Shown piece by piece: positions 23,759 to 33,414 of a stretch of 64,000 bases of DNA. Every line of letters begins with the position of its first letter. The first letter of the stretch is position 1. The notes under the pieces were generated by a model that ran no database searches, was not told where the DNA came from, and saw nothing but the letters and a program-made list of their open reading frames with translations. Origin of the DNA: Acanthamoeba sp. SK_2022b (Eukaryota > Discosea > Longamoebia > Acanthamoebidae); NCBI GenBank assembly GCA_027943245.1, contig JANDJZ010000075.1, positions 78,501-142,500 of the forward strand, given 5' to 3'. The position numbers and the translations under genes were made by a program.

Positions 23759-24090
23759 GTACGGTGATTGGCGTCGAAGGCAGAGAATGAAGTGTTGGAC
23801 TGTTGGTGGGCAAAGACCAAGCGCAGACCACGGCTCGGAGCGCTGGTGTTGCGGAGCTACGGGGGAGCCCCGGACGTGACAAGCAGACAAAACAAACATC
23901 AGATTTCCTGTCGGCCATCCGCGGAACAGAAGCTTTTTTCGTTCATTTCTTCACCATTTTCGTGCGAATTTCCGAGACAGCTCGCAGAACGAACAAGGCC
24001 CGATACCGACCTTTCGGGCGTACGTCTTTTGGTTCCTTTTCACGTTTCAGCAGGGCACTTTGCTACCCAATATCTACTCTCTTTAAATTG

Positions 24091-24853
24091 ATGAATTTTT
24101 TCTCTCATCTGCTGTCGAGCAAGGGCGACAGAGGATCTGCCGAGCATCCTGTGGCCGAAGGTTTATTTCCACCGGCCCACAAAACCTCAACGGCCACAAC
24201 ACCCGAACCTTCTCCTCCCGTCTCGCCTCGATCCAAATCGCCAGCTCCGGCAGTAGACGAGTACCTGGCGCGAGTCACAGCGCCCACGGTGCAAACCAAC
24301 GACAAGGGGGCTGACGGGGACAAGCAGGTGCAGGTCCTTCAGGCGCAGCTGTATGCGCTCAGGAAGGAGCGCGCGGCGCAGGACGCACGCTACGTCGCTC
24401 TCGCCGCCGAGCACCAAAAGGACAAGGAGCTGCACGAAGCCTCCCTCGACCGTACTCTCCTACTCCCCCAATCCCGCGCACGCGCACGTGTCGTCGTGGA
24501 GAGGCGAGTTGGGATCCGTGTGCATATTGTTGATTGTGGAACGCAGAGCTCCGGCAGCACATGGCGCACATGAACGACAGCCTGGCGCTCCTGCGCGAGG
24601 ACAGGGAGATCCTCAACAGGGACGTGCTTGCAGAACGGGAGGCCAAGAAGAAGCTGCTCGAGGAGAATGAACAGGTAGAGCTTGCTAAGAGTTAGCCAAA
24701 GAGACCTCTGGAGTCTGTTATCGCTGAGATCTCTCTGCTCTTGAATCTCAATGTTCAGCTCAAGCTGCACCAGAGCGAACTGAGCATGCATCACAGGGAG
24801 CTGGAGCAGCAGCTGATCACCATGGCCGCGAGCGAACTTAGGTGCGTTTTGTG

Positions 24854-24943
<90 letters not shown>

Positions 24944-25836
24944 GTGTGGTGTGGTGTGGTGTGTGGTGTGGTGTGTTGACCTAAAAAACGCATCTACTGT
25001 CATAGTGCGCGGAAGTTTGCAGCCAACACCCGCTCGATAGAAGACGCCCAGACCGATGCCACCTTCCGACAGCGATTCAACCTTCCCGCGACCGAATTCC
25101 CCATCACCAGTACTTCAGCTCTCTGCCCACTCACCCTGATCTCCCTTGTCCCGCATTCCTGACATGCCTGCGCTTTTGTAACAGGATACTACTGTTGTCA
25201 CAAGCACCTCTATCACGGCTGGCTCTACATCACTCCTGCCTATGTGTGCTTCGAGCCTGCCCTCCTGTCCAACGGTAGCCCTCCTCGCCTCATCTCCTGC
25301 TACTTCTCTTCGATGGATGATGATCCTTTCTTGGCTTCGCTAACGGGACTTGCGTCGAACTCCTCATAGAGAGTACGCGGGTCACCACGCCGCTCACCTC
25401 CATCACAACGTTAGCCAAGGTAAGAGGGTTCAAGTACATACCCGGCACGGACAACGCCCTCACCTTCAAGCTGAAGAGCGGAGTGGTACTGGTCTGCCTC
25501 TTCCTCTGTTGCGTGTGGTCAGCTCACCGATGATGGCGGCGTCAGGAGTACTTCTTCAACAACTTCACGCACAGAGACAGCGTGATTGCCAACGTGGTGC
25601 ATCAGGCGGCCAAGTTCGGACATCGGATACAATCACACGAGGACGAGAAGCAAAGCGAAGACGAGGGAAAGGAGCCCAAGGGGTCGGAAGATCAGAAGTC
25701 CAAGGACACCGACTCCCTGCCACGCTCGGCTCATATGAGCTTATCCTTGGACATGGACGACAGCGGCAGCAGCAGCTCAGAGAGCGTGCCTCGAGTCACC
25801 GCACAGCGCCCGCGATCGCTCAGCGACCTCGGCTGA
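24091..25836 (+). CDS. Coiled-coil GRAM-domain protein
   Basis: Several exons. The N-terminus MNFFSHLLSSKGDRG leads to a Pro/Ser/Thr-rich linker. A coiled coil follows (VQVLQAQLYALRKERAAQ ... LREDREILNRDVLAEREAKK ... LKLHQSELSMHHRELEQQL). The GRAM domain starts at about RFNLPATEFPIT and reads GYYCCHKHLYHGWLYITPAY, then VCFEPALLS, ESTRVTTPLTSITTL, KYIPGTDNALTFKLKSGVEY and FFNNFTHRDSVIANV. GRAM is a PH-like lipid-binding fold found in GRAMD, myotubularin and Rab-GAP proteins. The C-terminal tail is Ser/Glu-rich and probably disordered. No StART, TBC or membrane segment is seen, so it is likely an adaptor at phosphoinositide membranes. One intron carries a long GT repeat. Confidence 0.75.
24859..24975. 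repeat. (GT)n dinucleotide microsatellite
   Basis: A long GT/TG tract with GGGTGG interruptions that degrades to GTGTGGT near 24950. It lies wholly in an intron of the GRAM gene, just after the donor following the exon ending MAASEL. Confidence 0.93.
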
Positions 25837-25955
25837 TCTGTCCTACCGCGCTGCATTTGCCATTCTCAATGCTCAACCATCTCTTCGACAGACGTGTACA
25901 TAGAAAACATGGCGTTGGCTATGCCCAGCGCCCTTCCCGCACACTAATATGTGCC

Positions 25956-28192
25956 CTACCACACCCCCACGCGCGTCTTACTGTCGCGATAGATGGCGGC
26001 CTCCTCGAGAGCCGTGCCGTCGTCGGTGAGGTCGGGGATGTGTAGGCGGGCGGCGCCGACGAGCTTCTCGTTGGTGGGAAACACGTGCGGAAAGTTGTTG
26101 TGGCCGTCGGGATCGGCCAGCTTGGACCACAGCACCGTCCCGTCCTCGAGGGTGATCTCGAACGCGGCCAGCCGTGGCATGCGCGGGTTGCCCACCACCT
26201 GGATGCGGGGCGACAAGGCCTCCAGCACCCGCTTCTTCTCCACGAAGATCGTCTTGTAGCCGCAGTTGGTGCTGGAGGCGGTGGCAGATCACCAGGTCAA
26301 TGTCAGCGGAACGGGGAAGCATAGCCCTAGCGCACACGTACCAGTACTCGATGAAGACCTTGACCTTGTTGCCGTCGTCTGCCTGATCGCCTTCGACCTC
26401 CTTCTCCTTGCCGGCTGCATCTGCAGCCGCAGTGGAGGTCTGCTCCTTGGGCTGGATGTTGGGCAGCTCGGCGAGCTCGGTGAGGCTGGGCACGTAGTAG
26501 TAGTTGCACTCAGCAGCTCTGGTGATCTTAAACAGGTTGTCCACACTGCCGTCAGCCTGGAACAGGCACGCGGAAGCGTCAGATGACTACCAACACGGCG
26601 GTCACAAGATGGTTCGGCACCTCATAGTGCCCGCACATGCGGTTCAAAGCGGTGTCGATCTCGGAGAGGAAGCGCGCGTAGGTTGTGAAGAATAGACCCT
26701 CTTCGGTGGGCCTGCGGTAGGGGTAGGCCTGCCTCGCAAGTGTGTGTCAGCAAGAAGTGTTGCATAAAGGAAGAGTGGAACGGAAGTGAACCTGACGCAT
26801 CATGGACCCGAATGCTCGAGCTACGTGCGAGCGAGGGGGCACGCCCTCAACGGAGGCGAACTCGTCCTCGCCGCCCTCGCCGAGCCGAGGGTTTTCAGGT
26901 CGGCTGTCGTAGCCGTGGTGGGGCCGGACGCGTGTGTAGTCACGTCCGATAATCTCGCTCTTTTCTTGGTCCGGCATGCCGAAGAACTGCATGATGGAAA
27001 ACCACGCGATGAGCTGAGGAAGCGTTAACCGTAACAACGCTAATATGTACGTACCTTAGGTAGGTCGTGCACAAAGCGGCCAGCGAACATATAGGTGCCG
27101 CCTACGTGCTTCTGGTCGTTGGGGTGGTCATCAGGGAAGATCACCACTTCGTCGGCGATGGCGCGCAGCAGGTGATCCGGGTTACGAGTGCCATCCACGA
27201 AACTGCACCACCGGACGCCTCATGGTCAGGCACAGGCCCATCCCACCGCCACGACCGTGACGTGGCGGGGTGAAGATGTACCCCGTTAGGTCTCTCCCCC
27301 CATAGGGGGGCTGGCCCATGTAACCAAAGCCTTGTGTATACTCTGATGAGGACACGTTAGAGCCCAACGCCTGCAGCACTCGTTTTGTGACCTCGTAGCA
27401 CGCGTCGGCTCGCTTGGACTTGACCATCAAGATCAATTGTCCTCCTTTACGGAACCAGTGCACCAGGTTCAGTCAAGCGCTTCATGTGCAAGAAAGAAGA
27501 GCTGCGCACCCTGGATTGTGGGTAGCAACACGTGGCCAGAGTCTCCAGCGCGCTTGTCTGTAAAGGCGACAAGCTCTTCGGGAGGGGAGTCGTCCCAGAG
27601 GCGCCACAGCCCAGCCGACACTCCCACAAGCGAGCTCACTAGGGCTGCCTCGCCGGCGACCGCCCCAACCTCTGCGGTGATACTAGGCACGAGGCTGAGT
27701 GCCTTACGCACCTCCTCGTTACTGCAGCCCTCGGCCAGCGTAACTGTACGCACAGGGTACAGAGCTCAGCTTTTGCCTGCAAGAGACCTGCAAATGGTAG
27801 TAAAGGGCTGCGTACTCCAGCTAAAGGCCGCGTTTTCGATAGCTCCCTTGGATACAACGGCACGCTGGGTATTGGCAACGTAGGGTACGGTCTCGAAGTG
27901 ACGAGCGGGCCATCCGCTCCCGTCCAAGGGCTTCAGATCTGGGCACCCGCACTGGAGGAGACAGGATGTTCAGCGCAAGTACGATAGAGCTATGGGCTGC
28001 TCATTTTACCTCGATGTGAAGGTTGTATGAATGGTCATCGAGGGCTCTGTATCCGCAGCTGCAAGACACACGCCCATATTGATCAACTTGCTCCCGCAGG
28101 TGCGCACCTTTGTGGGACTGTTCTGCAGAAGGAGTTGCACCCCTTCGCACTTCAACTTCAGGCTCCTCTCGGGTGGGTGCTTGGTTTCCCAT
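25956..28192 (-). CDS. DyP-type peroxidase fused to a C-terminal SelW-like Rdx domain
   Basis: Multi-exon minus-strand gene. The DyP part runs NTQRAVVSKGAIENAAF, TLAEGCSNEEVRKAL, GHVLLPTIQGAQLFFLAH, then GRDLTGY joined to FVDGTRNPDHLL, which holds the family GXXDG motif with its catalytic Asp. It continues with KHVGGTYMFAGRFVHDLP, EKSEIIGRDYTRV, the haem-ligand region PPRSHVARAFGSMMR, GLFFTTYARFLSEIDTALNR and the C-terminal NLFKITRAAECNYYYVPS. The same chain then goes through an acidic linker into VKVFIEYC-TNCGYKTIFVEK, a CxxC redox motif split by an intron, followed by AAFEITLEDGTVLWSK. That is the Rdx (selenoprotein W/T-like) fold with Cys for Sec. DyP enzymes oxidise dyes and phenols with H2O2. 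The 5' end is unsure: a phase-matched exon (CGYRALDDHSYNLHIE) suggests a start near 28192. Confidence 0.82.
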
Positions 28193-28291
28193 GTGGTTAT
28201 GTCTCGTGGCTCGTTCGCCGCGATGTAAGGCTTAAAAATCCCCACCAGGATACAATTCAGTGCATAACAGCCTGTTCGCTGGTCCGTGCTT

Positions 28292-28309
28292 AGGGCTGTT
28301 AATTCGGTT
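28292..28309 (+). repeat. Left terminal inverted repeat of hAT element
   Basis: Eighteen bases beginning AGGGCTG, perfectly inverted at 31038-31055. Followed by further imperfect CAAACCGGTTC motifs. Confidence 0.95.
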
Positions 28310-28697
28310 CAGGCCAAACCGGTTCAGGCCGAACCGAACCGGTTCAAAAACGAACTGGTTCCGGAGGAATGCCAAGAATGGCCCCATTTAAAAATCATTA
28401 AAAATCAGTAACTTCGGGCAATGGAACTCGGCTTTGGTTGGGAGTCAGACAGGTCACCTGTGGGTGGCCACAGCAGAGGCGGTTTCTGATCTGGGCCATC
28501 ATGAGCCATCTTACATGTAGAGAAAGAGAGGATATCCAACTCAACCCTGTTGTGGCACAAGGTGCCACTCAATTGCCTGTGGTTACCAGTACATAAAGAA
28601 TGATCTTTTCTACTCCTACCAGTATATATGTATATTTTTTTTTTCCATGATCTAAAGGTGCATGGCCACCAGTACATAAAGAATAGAGAAGTTGCTG

Positions 28698-30917
28698 TCA
28701 CTGACTTGAAGAAGAGGAAGCAGGAGCAAATGAGCCAAAGTCAGAGTTGGCATGCACAAGCATAAGGGTGGAGGTGGTGGTAGGAGACATAGAGCAGCGC
28801 CTCTGAGAGACCACCCACCCTGCTGTAGAGAATGCACGCTCTGATGCAACAGAGGTTGCAAGAAGAGTGAAGAAGTGGCGAGCAGCAGAGGCAAGAAGGG
28901 GGTACTGGTGCTGATGAAGTCTCTCAGATCAGAGGGGTGCGTAGGATATGCTGTGCTTGGGTTGCTCCTGCATGCCCATCTGCATGGATGCCCTCATAAG
29001 CTGCCAGCTCCTGGTCTAGGGTGGAGAGTGTTGTGGCTGCAGGCAGTCCAGAAGGACCAAACAGCTCAGCATAGCTGTCACACTCAGGTGTGGCAACACT
29101 GTCTGACAGAACAGCATTGCCACCACCTACATAAAACCAATCAGATAAAAGGAGTAAGTCAAAATATAGATACAAGAAACAACAGGCAGCATTACCTGAG
29201 TATGCACACACAGTGGCAATGGCCTCACCCTTGGCCTGGGCACGAAGTACTGGATCCTTGATGAAGGAGAAGCTCTTGAACTGTGGATGAAGAAATGAAG
29301 CAGCAGAGTAGAGCAGTCGAGTCTGCCTGGAGATGGTGCTCCAGCGGAAGATGGTGTGGGCATGAAGAAGATGCTGGAGGTTGCTGATGGGGGAGAGTGG
29401 GGGCTGAAGTAGATCTGCTGCACTGGTTCTGTGCATCAGTTCGTTGACTGCTGTGATGTTGATGGATGGAGCAAGGTTGTCCAGGTCGAAATTGGTTGGT
29501 GGAGCAGGTGCAGGAGGAGGAAGAGCCAGGTCGGTGTTGCTGAGACGATTGAAGATTGGCCACATGAAGGCTGCAGTAGGATCGGTCTCTGAAGAGAGGA
29601 CAGTAGTTGCGCTGGCAAAGACCTGGAGGCAAGCACATACCTCCTTGAGCTCCTGCCACTCACTGGAAGACAGTTGAAGCCCTTGATGCTTGGGGAACTT
29701 GATGAAGTAGAGGGAGATGGGTGGATGGAGCTCCACCACTCTCTGGGCCATGTTGAATGAGGCACTCCACCTGGTGGGACAGTCTGCAATCACCTTGAGG
29801 TCCTTGAACTTGTGCTCCACAATGATTGCTTGTAGCTCCCGAGATGCCTTCGCAGATCCCTGTCTCCAAAGCAGTTAGAATCAGTTCAATAAGCTAAAAA
29901 TGAAGGCAAAACAAACCTGGAAGTGCTTGGCTATCTTCTTGACCTTGAGAAGGAGGCTCCTGATGTGCTCCTCACTCTTCAGTGCCTTGCAGACAATCAG
30001 ATCAATCATGTGTGTAGCACAGTGGGCCCAAGGATAGTGAAGACGCCTCTCAACAGTGGCCCTGATGTTGGCTGCACCATCTGTTGTAAATAGGCCTATC
30101 TGCTGGCGCTGAACCCCCCAATCCTTCCATTTGACATGTAAGTGCAATGGATATAGACACATAAGAATGATAAACATACCCTGAGGATGGAGTGGATGCG
30201 CCCTGCAAGGTAGTCAGCAGTTTCTGACTCCTTTGAATGGGAGAAGCCAAGCATGAAGCGTCTCCACCTCCAATCATCAGTGATAGCATGTGCTATCACA
30301 ACAATGAAGTGCTGGCGAGATTTGGCTAACCAGCCATCACTAAACCAGAGTTAGAAACACATGATCATCAATAAAGATGAAGAAAAGTACCTGTTTACAC
30401 TGAGGGTCTTGTATGATGACAGTTCAGCATGGAGAGGAGCTTCTAGCTTCTCACACATCACCTTGAGTGTGTTCTCTAGAGTCTGCCGGCAAGGTGCAGC
30501 AAAGCCCATGTAGTTGGAGAACTCACGGAAGGTGGTGGAGTCCACTATGTGGAAAGCTAGTGCATTCTGGACCTAGTTGGAACAGTGAACAGCAATACTT
30601 AGATCATTCATTCACTCACTCATTTATTTATCTGTCATTACTCTCTTACATACCACAACTTTGGCCCAGAGCTCCCTTGCATGAGCTTGATCAATAACCT
30701 TGGGCTCATTGAAGTTGAGGTTGTGCTGCCTCTCAAGATGGGCCTTGAAGGTGGAGTTCCCAGATTTCTTTGCAAAGAGAAAAGAACATATCTTGCACAT
30801 ACCCCTTCCCTCTTTTGTCTCTTCAATATGCTCCCAAACTGGGCTTGTCCTTGTCCGCCCTCCCTCCTTCTTCCTCTTCTTCTCGCTGCGAGCTGTCTCC
30901 TCCTCAACAATCTCCAT
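28698..30917 (-). CDS. hAT transposase (BED zinc finger, core, dimerisation domain)
   Basis: About six exons. The ATG at 30917 (MEIVEEET) leads to a basic stretch and a BED-type zinc finger: SPVWEHIEETKEGRGMCKIC ... STFKAHLERQHN (Cys-Cys-His-His). Core exons include VDSTTFREFSNYMGF, DGWLAKSRQHFIVV, QQIGLFTTDGAANIRATVER (the Asp of the hAT DDE core), PWAHCATHMIDLIV (the CxxH motif) and CPTRWSASFNMAQR. The last part gives YPLLASAARHFF and the dimerisation signature LATSVASERAFSTAGWVV, ending at the stop 28698-28700. The domains are complete and well preserved. However, the reading frame upstream of 28924 stops in TGA, and the dimerisation domain continues in another frame. Either an intron with weak sites or a frameshift lies between, so activity is uncertain. 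Confidence 0.85.
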
Positions 30918-31037
30918 CTTCCTCTTACGCTCACCGAGCAAAGCAAGTAACGATTTTTTTTTCCTTTATTTGGCGGAGATTCTTGCCATTCCAGCCAAAC
31001 CGGTTCGAACCGGTTAACCGGAAAAACCGAACCAGTT

Positions 31038-31055
31038 AACCGAATTAACAGCCCT
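31038..31055 (-). repeat. Right terminal inverted repeat of hAT element
   Basis: Exact reverse complement of 28292-28309, ending CAGCCCT. Confidence 0.95.
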
Positions 31056-31572
31056 ACTTAATGCAAATAAGGTAACAAGGAACTGCTACCAACGCACACA
31101 AGGCCCACGTGTTTTGGTTCAGTTAGCTGGGGAAAATTAATCCTCGCCTTTTTTCTTCTGTTTACAGACAGGTAGCTGAAAATTGACAGAGCTTTTGGTG
31201 CAGGTATGTCATAATAACTCCAAACCTGACTCCACCAGAGTAAGAAATCCCAGGACATATAAGTAGGGGAACATTCCCACCCTGACAGTTGGTTTTGCCA
31301 CTGACCTGCTAGACTGGATGTGCTTGTCCTCTGTTCCTTGTTGGTGTTGGGATGAGAAGGGCAGCTTTTGGAGTGGTAGACTTTTTGATGTCCAACAGAG
31401 TGTTCAGAAAAAAGTACAATGACCCTTTTCAAGGTACACTTTTCATACACAAATGGAAACGCACACTGAAATTTGTACAAGGCCTCCAAAAAAGCAACAC
31501 AACAAGCATGACCACAACATTGAACTACTGATACAAATTATATTGAGGGAACATGAGAGAACAGAGGCCTGG
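31056..31572. other. Intergenic region between hAT element and MFS gene
   Basis: AT-richer spacer of 517 bp that contains the 3' UTR of the MFS transporter. I see no convincing gene, RNA or repeat; the minus-strand ORF here has no recognisable features. Confidence 0.4.
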
Positions 31573-33192
31573 TCACTCGACAGAGCCTTGAGACTCGTCC
31601 AGAAGCGGTGCGGGACCTCCGCTGGTGTCCAACGAGTCTGAAGAGGAAACCTGGTCGGGCAGGGCGTCGAGTTCTTGATCGTCGACTTCAACCTCGGCCG
31701 ACTCCTCGCCCTTCAAACTATCAATGACGTGGGTCGGCGGGGCCGAGATGGAAGGAGCATGGGAGAGTCGGAGAAGGCGCGTCTCAGGCGTGAAGAGGCA
31801 CGTGACGAAGAGCCCCACGACAGCGACCATGCCGCAGAGGTTGAGGACAACAGCTACACCCGACGCCGAGAGGATGTACTTGAAGGTGTAGGTGCCGATT
31901 ATGGCGCCTAGCTTGCCCGCGGCCGCGGAGATGCCGTGACAGAAGGCGCGGACTTCGGTCGGGTAGAGCTCGCTCGGGATGACGAAGGTGGTCATCTTCG
32001 GCCCGAAGCTAGCGAAGAAATACGTGGCGCCGTACATGATGAGAAAGAGCGAGGTGATGTCGGAGATGTCGTCGTAGAAGGTCGAGATGATGACATAGAG
32101 GAGCGCCATCATCAAGAAGCCCTGGAGCTGCATGTAGCGGCGGCCGATGCGGTCGATCAGGAGGACAGCCACCACGTAGCCGGGTAGAGCAATGGCGGAA
32201 ATGATGAGCGAGAGCTCGGCCAGGTTCTGCAGCTGGTCGCGCGCGGTGTCGCCATCGGCCATGCCCATGGCGTCGAGCAGGGTCGGCGTGAAGAGCGTGT
32301 TGCCGTAGAAGAGCGCATCGAAGAGCATCCACGTCAGCGTCGTGCCGATGAGCTCTCTCCAGTACCGCTTGAGCACGGTCCACCGCCACTTGAGGCGAGT
32401 CCATAGCGACAATGAGTGGAGCCGCTCTCTATCTCTCGCTGCCTTGAACTGACCGGTCTCGGCCATCATCAAGCGGAAGGGCAGAGTCAGGAGTCCGGGT
32501 ACTGCGCCCAGTCCTAGACACAAGCGCCACACCAGATCGAGGTCCGAAGACCACACTAGCAGCAGGAGAGCTACAAGGGGCACCATGAGCGCTCCCACGC
32601 CCTGCATGGCGAACGTAAAGGCCACGGCACGCCCGCGCTTTTGGCGGGCATCCTCCGCGTTCTCCGAGGCAATGCTCGCCGCCAAAGGATACTCGCCGCC
32701 CACTCCGAACCCCACCACCAACCGGAACAGAGCAAGAAGGTAATAGACCGCGTCTCGGTGGCCCACGGCACTGCTGGCGATCGCGCCCAAGGTAAATACT
32801 GCTATCGTGAGGCCGAACCCTACCCGGCGGCCAACCATGTCGGCGACAAAGCCAAACAGCAGCTGGCCGAGCATCGCCCCCAGAAGGGCGGCCGTCGACA
32901 CCAGCGACGAGTCCGTGTCAGTCTGCGGGTACACCTTGGCCATGATAGGAACCACCATCGAGGTCACCTGAAGCAGGTAGGCGTCGGCTCCAAAGGCTGT
33001 GCCGGTGAGCGCGATTCTGCCAGCTGACTTGGCCCCCCTCCAAGCTCTCTGGCGGCGAGTCTCGATCCCTTCTGCCACAGATGTCCGCTGGGTCGAAGGT
33101 GAGTCATCCTTAGATGTCGAAGTTGCAAACTTTTCCTCGTTCAATGGCTCTGGGCTGGAGGAGCGCGCCAGGGGCCATGTACGCTCGGCCAT
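31573..33192 (-). CDS. MFS transporter, phosphate:H+ symporter / sugar-porter type
   Basis: An intronless 539-residue protein in a neighbourhood where almost all genes have introns. After a soluble N-terminus of about 60 residues, twelve helices follow with the MFS signatures: GQLLFGFVADMVGRR between helices 2 and 3, RLVVGFGVGGEYPLAASIAS in helix 4-5 (close to the GIGIGGDYPLSATI of Pho84-like phosphate symporters), a long central loop with LKRYWRELIGTTLTW, IDRIGRRYMQLQGF after helix 8, and FVIPSELYPTEVRAFCHGIS after helix 10. The C-terminal tail is acidic and Ser-rich. The fold and motifs fit the PHS/sugar-porter branch; the exact substrate is inference. Its divergent neighbour, 222 bp away, is a kinase with phosphate-binding ectodomains, which favours phosphate. 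Lack of introns may reflect transfer or retroposition. Confidence 0.83.
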   Translation of the reverse strand: MAERTWPLARSSSPEPLNEEKFATSTSKDDSPSTQRTSVAEGIETRRQRAWRGAKSAGRIALTGTAFGADAYLLQVTSMVVPIMAKVYPQTDTDSSLVSTAALLGAMLGQLLFGFVADMVGRRVGFGLTIAVFTLGAIASSAVGHRDAVYYLLALFRLVVGFGVGGEYPLAASIASENAEDARQKRGRAVAFTFAMQGVGALMVPLVALLLLVWSSDLDLVWRLCLGLGAVPGLLTLPFRLMMAETGQFKAARDRERLHSLSLWTRLKWRWTVLKRYWRELIGTTLTWMLFDALFYGNTLFTPTLLDAMGMADGDTARDQLQNLAELSLIISAIALPGYVVAVLLIDRIGRRYMQLQGFLMMALLYVIISTFYDDISDITSLFLIMYGATYFFASFGPKMTTFVIPSELYPTEVRAFCHGISAAAGKLGAIIGTYTFKYILSASGVAVVLNLCGMVAVVGLFVTCLFTPETRLLRLSHAPSISAPPTHVIDSLKGEESAEVEVDDQELDALPDQVSSSDSLDTSGGPAPLLDESQGSVE

Positions 33193-33414
33193 GGTACCGC
33201 GTATGAGTCAACTACCCGGTGGGCCCGATTTGCCTCCGACAATTTCGATAAACGCAAGAGAATCGCCCAATCGCATGGAGATCGGCCTGCGCAACACCGG
33301 AGTTAATCGGGCATAGGCCAATTACTTCACATCTAGTCACAACACCCCAACCCGCGCAAGCCCTCGGCACACGCGAGACTGACAGTGCCAACGACAGGTT
33401 CTCAACCAGCCACC
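33193..33414. promoter_or_regulatory. Shared upstream region, MFS transporter / PstS-kinase
   Basis: 222-bp spacer between two divergent ATGs. It must hold both promoters and 5' UTRs. No specific motif can be named with confidence. Confidence 0.5.

Larger units (their letters stand above)
28292..31055 (-). mobile_element. hAT-superfamily DNA transposon (2.76 kb)
   Basis: Bounded by perfect 18-bp terminal inverted repeats starting AGGGCTGTTAATTCGG. Inside are subterminal copies of AACCGGTT-type motifs (for example 28318-28345 and 31000-31020), typical of hAT transposase-binding sites. The element carries a minus-strand transposase with BED finger, catalytic-core region and hAT dimerisation domain. 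An exact 8-bp target-site duplication is not visible: the flanks read CCGTGCTT on the left and ACTTAATG on the right, sharing only a shifted CTTA. Base use inside is less GC-rich than in the host genes on both sides. It sits about 100 bp upstream of the likely start of the DyP-Rdx gene. Confidence 0.92.

Noticed and set aside
30990..31025. GGTTCGAA resembling a tRNA T-loop
   Set aside because: Part of the subterminal repeat of the hAT element; no other tRNA features.
28284..31063. 8-bp target-site duplication of the hAT element
   Set aside because: Flanks CCGTGCTT and ACTTAATG do not match; only a shifted CTTA is shared.
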